A stretch of DNA of 64,000 nucleotides, from positions 186,001-250,000 of the forward strand of contig NZ_QJSD01000001.1 in the NCBI RefSeq assembly GCF_003313245.1, in the 5' to 3' direction. Positions 58,783-64,000 of this stretch are shown here, in pieces. Every line of letters begins with the position of its first letter. The stretch's first letter is position 1. The notes beneath the pieces are model-generated. The model was not told where the DNA came from. It saw only the letters and a program-made list of their open reading frames with translations, and did no database searches. The stretch is from Primorskyibacter marinus. GTDB taxonomy: Bacteria; Pseudomonadota; Alphaproteobacteria; Rhodobacterales; Rhodobacteraceae. The position numbers and the translations under genes are program-made.

Positions 58783-58917
58783 ATGAAGTTTACGATTACA
58801 TTCGCGCAGATCATCGCATTGAGCATTCTTGCCGTTTACGGTGCCCAGGCCAGCAACAAGTCGCCCCCGGCCTGCCCCTCGCTCAGCGCGTCGGAACATT
58901 GCGCGATCGCGCCCTGA
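58783..58917 (+). CDS. 44-residue secreted peptide
   Basis: ATG 58783 follows AGAGGCAGAG; the peptide has a signal sequence (MKFTITFAQIIALSILAVYGAQA) and an exported tail of about 21 residues with two cysteines (KSPPACPSLSASEHCAIAP), which could form one disulfide. No family recognised. It is too short for most gene finders and may be under-annotated. Confidence 0.55.
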   Translation: MKFTITFAQIIALSILAVYGAQASNKSPPACPSLSASEHCAIAP

Positions 58918-58995
58918 TATAAGGGCCACGCTATTCTTGGTATTTCATATCACATGCGCGTTGCCCCGGCTCGGACTGGGCCGGGGCAGCAAGCG

Positions 58996-59535
58996 TCAGT
59001 CAGCCAATGCTTTTTCCAGCTCAGGCGCGAAACGGTTCTCATAATCTGATCCGATCAGCGGCCCCGCAAAACGAAACAGCACTGTGCCATCGCCATCGAC
59101 GATGAATGTCTCGGGTGGCGCGGTCACGCCCCAATCAATCGCGCTGCGGCCCTTGGGGTCAAACGGAACGGCTATGAACGGGCTGTCCGACTCGGCCAGA
59201 TATTTCTGTGCGTCCTCGGCCTGATCCTTGAAGTTCACACCGACGATCCGTATCCCCTCTGCCTCCAGCTCCAGCAGCTTGGGGTGTTCGGCGCGGCAGG
59301 GCGGGCACCAGCTTGCCCAGAAATTCACCACCGTCACCTCACCGGACGCCAACGCCCCCGGTTCCAGCGCGGGATAGCCTGTCAGGGCCGTCTCGGTGAT
59401 CGCCGGTGCGGGTTGTCCGATCCGGGTGGAGGGCAGCCCCTGCGGATCGTCGCGGAACATGCCGACGTAAAACAATGCGGCCAGTCCGGCAAAGATCGCC
59501 GGCGGTGCAATCATCAATGGTGAAAGTTTAGCCAC
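58996..59535 (-). CDS. ccmG: cytochrome c biogenesis thiol:disulfide reductase CcmG/DsbE
   Basis: Membrane-anchored thioredoxin-like protein that reduces apocytochrome c before haem attachment. 179 residues with a membrane anchor (7-26), the redox CxxC in NFWASWCPPC (C77, C80) and the cis-Pro region GVTAPPETFIVD, the CcmG hallmark. Last gene of the ccmA-B-C-D-G run; its ATG overlaps the ccmD stop by 8 bp. Confidence 0.96.
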   Translation of the reverse strand: MAKLSPLMIAPPAIFAGLAALFYVGMFRDDPQGLPSTRIGQPAPAITETALTGYPALEPGALASGEVTVVNFWASWCPPCRAEHPKLLELEAEGIRIVGVNFKDQAEDAQKYLAESDSPFIAVPFDPKGRSAIDWGVTAPPETFIVDGDGTVLFRFAGPLIGSDYENRFAPELEKALAD

Positions 59536-59686
59536 GGCGTATACCTCTTGTTTCTACCCGGTCCAGCTCTGCCTTGATCCGGCGTGCGCGCCAGATGCTG
59601 ACGCCGACCAGGGCCACGATCAGCAGGATCGACACTGCATAGGATGACAACACGACATCCGCGTATTTCCCGAGATCCGGCATCAT
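59528..59686 (-). CDS. ccmD: haem exporter protein CcmD
   Basis: Small membrane protein that links CcmC and CcmE in haem delivery. 52 residues: MMPDLGKYADVVLSSYAVS, one hydrophobic helix and a basic end (WRARRIKAELDRVETRGIRRG). The start 59686 follows GAGAGGA and overlaps the ccmC stop by 4 bp. It sits inside a longer shadow frame. Confidence 0.9.
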   Translation of the reverse strand: MMPDLGKYADVVLSSYAVSILLIVALVGVSIWRARRIKAELDRVETRGIRRG

Positions 59687-60432
59687 CCCATCCTCTCCCG
59701 CGCCATCAAGGCCCGTGTCCGTCGCGCCCTGATTTCCGTCTGCGTGCGCAGGAAGACCAGCGCGATGAACAGCAGCGCGAACCCTGCCATCGACACGAAA
59801 AGCGGCACGGCGAAGATGTTGCTGACACGTTCTTCGGTATCGCCCGCAAGCGCGCCCGCACGCATCACCGACGCCCCCTGATGCAGACCCTGATTCCAGA
59901 AATTGACCGCATAGCGGCTGAGGATCGCAAAGACCGACCCCACCAGACACAGGATTGAGGTCAGATCGGCGGCGGTGTCGTCATCCTCGATCGCGGCCCA
60001 CAGCGCCATGTAGCCAAGGTAGAACAGGAACAGGATCAGGAACGAGGTCAGTCGCGGATCCCATTCCCACCACGTCCCCCACATCGGCTGCCCCCAAAGC
60101 GCGCCGGTGACCAGCGCGATCACGGTCATCACCGCACCCACGGGGGCGGCGGCACGGGCGGCCAGCGCGCTGACATGGTGTCGCCGCACGATCCAGATCA
60201 GAGAGGCGACCAGCATCATCAGCCAGGCGTTGATCGCCATCAGCGCGGCGGGAACATGCAGATAGATGATCTTGACGGTAGAGCCCTGCCGGTAATCGTC
60301 CGGCGTGAAGAAGAACCCCCAGACCAGCCCGACCAACAGCGTCACCACCGCAGCCGCAGACAGCCAAGGCAACACCCTGTCGGTGGTCCGGATGAATTTC
60401 ACCGGGTTCGCATATTCCCAGATAGAGGCCAT
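59683..60432 (-). CDS. ccmC: haem exporter / haem-lyase component CcmC
   Basis: Polytopic membrane protein that presents haem to CcmE. 249 residues with the tryptophan-rich motif in the WGQPMWGTWWEWDPRLTS region (113-130), His60 in IYLHVPAAL, and six membrane helices. It follows ccmB by 41 bp. Confidence 0.96.
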   Translation of the reverse strand: MASIWEYANPVKFIRTTDRVLPWLSAAAVVTLLVGLVWGFFFTPDDYRQGSTVKIIYLHVPAALMAINAWLMMLVASLIWIVRRHHVSALAARAAAPVGAVMTVIALVTGALWGQPMWGTWWEWDPRLTSFLILFLFYLGYMALWAAIEDDDTAADLTSILCLVGSVFAILSRYAVNFWNQGLHQGASVMRAGALAGDTEERVSNIFAVPLFVSMAGFALLFIALVFLRTQTEIRARRTRALMARERMG

Positions 60433-60473
60433 GCCTCCTCCTACATCAGTTCCGCGCCGTCCTAACAGATGGC

Positions 60474-61130
60474 TCAGCGCAGGTTAATCCGCAACACTGC
60501 CGCAGAGGCAAATGGCAATAGCGCGATCACGCCAAAAGTGATCCCGGCAAGCAGGGTCAGCGGCGTCACGACCTCCAGCCCGGCAGCCCCACGTCGCGCG
60601 ACCTCTGCCCCGAAGATCAGCGTCGGGACGTATAGCGGCAGGACCAGCAGCGACAGGAGCAGCCCGCCGCGCTTGATGCCCACCGTCAGCGCCGCCCCGA
60701 AGGTACCGATCACCGACAAGGCGGGCGTGCCCAGCAACAGCGAAACCGTCACCCACAGGTATCCCGGCCCCGGCAGGTTCAACAGCACGCCAAGCGCCGG
60801 CGCGACCAGAACCAGCGGCAGGCCCGTGGTGATCCAATGCGCCAGCGCCTTGATGCTGACAATCCCTTCCATCGGCAAAGGCGCGGTCGCCAGCAGATCC
60901 AGGCTGCCATCCTCCCAGTCCAGTGTCAGAATACGGTCCAGCGACAGAAGGCAGGCCAGCAGCGCGCCCAACCACAGGATGCCGGGGGCGATGCGCGCCA
61001 ACAGCGCGCTTTCCGGGCCGATGCTGAACGGCACCAGCACCGTCACGATCAGAAAGAACGCAAGCCCAAGGCCAAAGCCGCCGCCCGCGCGCACGCCAAG
61101 CCGCAGGTCGCGTGTCAGCAACGCGATCAC
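60474..61130 (-). CDS. ccmB: haem exporter membrane protein CcmB
   Basis: Membrane subunit of the CcmAB ABC-type complex that releases holo-CcmE. 218 residues of alternating hydrophobic helices ([20 protein letters not shown] start; [24 protein letters not shown] end). Its start overlaps the ccmA stop by 4 bp. Confidence 0.94.
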   Translation of the reverse strand: MIALLTRDLRLGVRAGGGFGLGLAFFLIVTVLVPFSIGPESALLARIAPGILWLGALLACLLSLDRILTLDWEDGSLDLLATAPLPMEGIVSIKALAHWITTGLPLVLVAPALGVLLNLPGPGYLWVTVSLLLGTPALSVIGTFGAALTVGIKRGGLLLSLLVLPLYVPTLIFGAEVARRGAAGLEVVTPLTLLAGITFGVIALLPFASAAVLRINLR

Positions 61131-61738
61131 AGGAACGCCTCGTCCGGGTCAGAGGCCCGCCAGACCGCACGATAAGGCGTCACATCCAGGACATCGGCGT
61201 CGAGACCCAAATCGATATGGGTGGCGATCAGCGCCGATCCGCCCTGCCCCAGATGCGTGCGCACGGCTGCGGCGAACAGTTCGACAGAGGCCGCGTCCAG
61301 TGAGACTGTCGGTTCATCCAGCACCCAGATCGCCCGCCCCGTCACCATGAGCCGCGCCAATCCCAAACGTCTTTTCTGGCCAGCCGAGAGTGTCCCGGCG
61401 AGCCGATCTGACAGGGGCTCCAGATCGAAGGCGCGAAGTGCGGGTGCGATGTTATCCGTGCCAAAGACCGACGCCCAGAAAGACAGGTTTTCGGACACGC
61501 TCAGCATCGCCTTCAACCCGTCAGCATGGGCGGCATAGGCAATCTCTTCACCGTCGCGCTCGACCCGCCCGGCCAAGGGCGGCTGCAAGCCCGCGACGGT
61601 GCGCAAAAGCGTGGTCTTGCCGGATCCGTTCGGCCCGCGCAACACAAGGGCGGCACCGGGTGAAAGAGCAAAATTCACCCCTTCCAGCACCGCAATCCCG
61701 CCACGCGAGACGCTGAGATCTATGCCACGCAATGTCAT
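61127..61738 (-). CDS. ccmA: haem exporter ATP-binding protein CcmA
   Basis: ABC ATPase of the cytochrome c maturation system. 203 residues: Walker [10 protein letters not shown] (35-43), signature LSAGQ (117-121), Walker B WVLDEP (138-143). First gene of the ccm run here; ccmE, ccmF and ccmH are not in the window. Confidence 0.96.
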   Translation of the reverse strand: MTLRGIDLSVSRGGIAVLEGVNFALSPGAALVLRGPNGSGKTTLLRTVAGLQPPLAGRVERDGEEIAYAAHADGLKAMLSVSENLSFWASVFGTDNIAPALRAFDLEPLSDRLAGTLSAGQKRRLGLARLMVTGRAIWVLDEPTVSLDAASVELFAAAVRTHLGQGGSALIATHIDLGLDADVLDVTPYRAVWRASDPDEAFL

Positions 61739-61833
61739 GCTGTCGGGCTTAATTCATTGCCCGCACGGACAAAAGTGATCAAATGCGCGCGGGCGATATT
61801 GATCCCTGCCGCGACACTGGCCAATCCGCACGC

Positions 61834-62187
61834 TCACACCGGAAGCGCGGCCAGCGCCACCCGCCGACCTTCGGAAAGCAGCACATTATACGTCCGGCAA
61901 GCCGAGGGCGCGCTCATTACCTCGATCCCCATGCCCGCGCCCTCCAACTCTTCGCGCATATCGCGCGGCAGATGCAGGATTTCCGCGCCCGTGCCGACGA
62001 ACAGCACGTCAATCTCGCCGGCAAGCGCCAGAAGCGGCGCGCGGTCGTCATAGCCGCCCCAGCTTTGCACACCACCCGCGCTTAGGATCACCGGGCCTTC
62101 CATGACCTTGCCGCCGATCCGAAAATAGCCCGACCCATAGCCTTCGACGGGCTGGGCATCGGTGAAAACAATCTCGTTCAGACGCAT
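61834..62187 (-). CDS. Mth938-like domain protein
   Basis: A 117-residue cytosolic protein of the Mth938/NDUFAF3-like family (RLNEIVFTDAQPVEGYGSGYF; GTGAEILHLPRDMREEL; MSAPSACRTYNVLLSEGRRVA). Family members are linked to respiratory complex assembly in mitochondria; bacterial role unknown. Position beside secDF is conserved in related bacteria, as far as I recall. Confidence 0.85.
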   Translation of the reverse strand: MRLNEIVFTDAQPVEGYGSGYFRIGGKVMEGPVILSAGGVQSWGGYDDRAPLLALAGEIDVLFVGTGAEILHLPRDMREELEGAGMGIEVMSAPSACRTYNVLLSEGRRVALAALPV

Positions 62188-62295
62188 GTGCTTCTCCTCC
62201 AGATGAACAGCGGCACTCTGCTTGGCACTGAAAGCGCCGCCTCCCCGCGAAAGAGTTTGCCAAGCACCAACGCGCCTTGCGGCGCGCCCGACATG

Positions 62296-63264
62296 TCAGG
62301 CATCAATATCCGCGAATTGCGTTCCGGCCTTGCCATCCGTCTTTGTCCAATCGCGCTTGACGCCCAACCAAAGCAGGGAGGTCGAGGCCACGAAGATCGA
62401 CGAATAGGTGCCCACGACAACACCCCAGATCATCGCAAAGACAAAGCCCCGGATCACGTCGCCCCCCAGCACGAACAGCGCGATCAGCGCAATCAGCGTG
62501 GTGATCGAGGTCATGAAGGTCCGGCTAAGCGTTTCGTTGATCGAGACATTCAGAACTTCCTTGAGCTCCATCTTCTTGAACTTGCGCAGGTTTTCGCGCA
62601 CGCGGTCGAATACCACGACCGTATCGTTCAAAGAATAGCCCACGATGGTCAGAAGCGCCGCGATGATCGCCAGATCGAACTTGATGCCAACCTCGGAGAA
62701 CACGCCGATGGTCAGCACCACGTCATGCACGAGCGCGACCACGGCCCCCAGCGCGAACTGCCATTCGAACCTGAGCCAGATATAGACGAGCACCGCAAAA
62801 ATCGCGAGAACGACGGCAATCACGGCGGTCTGGATCAACTCGCCAGAGACTTTCGGGCCGACCGATTCCACCGACACAAACCTGATATCCGGGGTCACCT
62901 CGGACAAGGCGTTTTCAGCGGCGATGATGGTTTCGGCTGAAACGCTATCCGTCTCGTCCTGGGCCTGAATACGGATCATCGCCACGTTCTGCTCTGGCCC
63001 GAAATTGGGGTCGAACACTTCGGATATGGTGATGTCGCCCAGTTCCAGCGCGGCCAGCGCGTCACGATACGCGCCCACATCCACCGCCTGTTCGCTTTGC
63101 GTGCGTATGGTCGTACCGCCGCGAAAATCGATGCCGTAGTTAAGCCCGCGCGCCCCGAAAGAGATCAGGGCAAGCACGATCATGAAGGCCGAAATGCCCA
63201 GCCACAGCTTTGAGCGGCTGAAGAAATCCCAGTTCGTCGTCTCGGGTACCAGTCTCAGGCGCAT
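62296..63264 (-). CDS. secF: protein translocase subunit SecF
   Basis: With SecD drives the late step of protein export using the proton gradient. 322 residues with six membrane helices; GLNYGIDFRGGT near the N-terminus and ALVHDVVLTIGVF, YSLNDTVVVFDRVREN in the conserved core. The start lies 3 bp past the secD stop on the same strand. Confidence 0.97.
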   Translation of the reverse strand: MRLRLVPETTNWDFFSRSKLWLGISAFMIVLALISFGARGLNYGIDFRGGTTIRTQSEQAVDVGAYRDALAALELGDITISEVFDPNFGPEQNVAMIRIQAQDETDSVSAETIIAAENALSEVTPDIRFVSVESVGPKVSGELIQTAVIAVVLAIFAVLVYIWLRFEWQFALGAVVALVHDVVLTIGVFSEVGIKFDLAIIAALLTIVGYSLNDTVVVFDRVRENLRKFKKMELKEVLNVSINETLSRTFMTSITTLIALIALFVLGGDVIRGFVFAMIWGVVVGTYSSIFVASTSLLWLGVKRDWTKTDGKAGTQFADIDA

Positions 63265-63267
63265 GGG

Positions 63268-64000
63268 TCAGACCTCGATCGTCTTGGGGCGGGTGCGTTC
63301 AAACCACATCACCACCAGCAGGCGGGTGACGAAGATCGCGGTGAACACGGATGTCAGAATGCCGATGCCCAGAGTGATGGCAAAGCCGCGTACCGGGCCA
63401 GAGCCCATGGCGAACAGGATCACGGCGGTGATGAAAGTGGTGATATTGGCGTCGACGATCGCGGACAGCGCTTTTTCATAGCCAAGATCAATGGCACGCG
63501 CCGGGCCTCGGGCAGATTTCAACTCTTCCCGGATACGCTCAAAAATCAGCACATTGGCATCCACGGCCATACCGATGGTCAGCACAATGCCCGCAATCCC
63601 CGGCAGCGTGAGCGTCGCGCCGATCAGACTGAGCAAGCCGAAAAGCAGACCCACGTTGATCAGCAGCGCGATATTGGCGAAGAAGCCGAACAGTCCGTAG
63701 CTGAGGAACATGAACACAAGCACCGCAATGAAAGCGACGATACAGGCGATTTTGCCCGCGTCGATGCTGTCCTGGCCAAGTTCTGGCCCGATGGTACGCT
63801 GTTCAAGAAAGTTGAGACCAGCAGGCAAGGCACCCGCGCGCAGCAACACGGCAAGCTTGGTGGATTCCTCGACGGTGAAATTGCCGGTGATGATGCCCGA
63901 TCCGCCCGGAATATGGCTTTGAATCACAGGCGCGCTGATCACCTCGCTATCCAGTACGATGGCGAAGGGGCTGCCGATATTCTGGGCCGTGTAATCGCCA
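63268..64000 (-). CDS. secD: protein translocase subunit SecD, 5' end cut off
   Basis: C-terminal about 244 residues of SecD; the start lies beyond base 64000. Visible parts include the periplasmic-domain end ([26 protein letters not shown]) and six-helix core ([46 protein letters not shown]). The frame is open from base 64000 to the stop at 63268, before secF. Confidence 0.95.
   Translation of the reverse strand, partial: GDYTAQNIGSPFAIVLDSEVISAPVIQSHIPGGSGIITGNFTVEESTKLAVLLRAGALPAGLNFLEQRTIGPELGQDSIDAGKIACIVAFIAVLVFMFLSYGLFGFFANIALLINVGLLFGLLSLIGATLTLPGIAGIVLTIGMAVDANVLIFERIREELKSARGPARAIDLGYEKALSAIVDANITTFITAVILFAMGSGPVRGFAITLGIGILTSVFTAIFVTRLLVVMWFERTRPKTIEV

Larger units (their letters stand above)
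58578..58995. other. 418-bp region with a small gene
   Basis: Between acnA and the convergent ccmG there is only the acnA hairpin and a 44-codon gene at 58783-58917. The rest is unremarkable. Confidence 0.5.

Overview
The window is a 64 kb stretch of a GC-rich alphaproteobacterial chromosome. Gene content and order point to the Rhodobacteraceae (Roseobacter group). The evidence is a complete RcGTA-type gene transfer agent cluster, ribosomal protein L21 fused to a helix-hairpin-helix domain, a pyruvate dehydrogenase E1-beta carrying its own lipoyl domain, and the aconitase / ccmGDCBA / Mth938-like / secF / secD order. Species cannot be told from the sequence alone.

Layout. 1-6.2 kb (minus strand): proA (cut by the window edge), proB, obg, an acetyltransferase, rpmA, rplU and a DUF2059 exported protein. 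6.2-7.5 kb: tRNA-Ser(CGA), its terminator and a decayed IS5-family transposase remnant. 7.5-11.2 kb: tyrS, a FemAB/GNAT-like protein and two tandem cyclophilins. 11.3-18.7 kb (plus strand): pgk, a class I aldolase preceded by tandem LacI-family-like operators, then an FtsB-like protein and the pdhA-VOC-pdhB-unknown-pdhC cluster; no E3 gene follows. 18.8-20.1 kb: cysE divergent from a small DksA/TraR zinc protein.

20.1-34.2 kb (minus strand) is the GTA structural operon, from small terminase at the high-coordinate end to the TIM-barrel tail-tip protein at the low end, with no broken gene. Its leader contains a promoter-like sequence followed by a strong intrinsic terminator about 45 bp before the first gene. 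A second hairpin with a T-tract lies directly after the major capsid gene. These suggest control by termination or attenuation, which I have not seen described for GTAs.

34.5-39.6 kb (minus): mltG, fabF, acpP, fabG, fabD (cell wall and fatty acid synthesis). 39.8-41.1 kb (plus): rpsF-rpsR-rplI. 41.1-42.8 kb is an accessory-looking pocket with an unrecognised membrane, coiled-coil and zinc-ribbon protein, an operator-like palindrome and a gene-poor stretch with a consensus -10 box. 42.8-46.1 kb (minus): tig, tRNA-Leu(TAG) and a bifunctional NAD(P)H-hydrate repair enzyme carrying three repeat insertions. 46.3-48.2 kb (plus): glnB-glnA behind a nested palindrome.

48.4-55.5 kb: a lytic transglycosylase, an alpha/beta hydrolase-OsmC fusion, purB, a 52-residue secreted peptide, a divergent FliG-like protein, an LpxL-type acyltransferase and a convergent DUF1223 protein. 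55.8-64 kb: acnA, a 44-residue secreted peptide, then on the minus strand ccmG/D/C/B/A (cytochrome c maturation), an Mth938-like protein, secF and secD (cut by the window edge).

Two families of short palindromic repeats recur in the window. One is a 45-bp element at 17.3 and 45.9 kb. The other is a GCCCCGG/CCGGGGC palindrome at 17.7, 44.87, 44.91 and 46.7 kb. Several copies lie inside genes and are translated in frame as Pro/Ala/Gly-rich tails or linkers.
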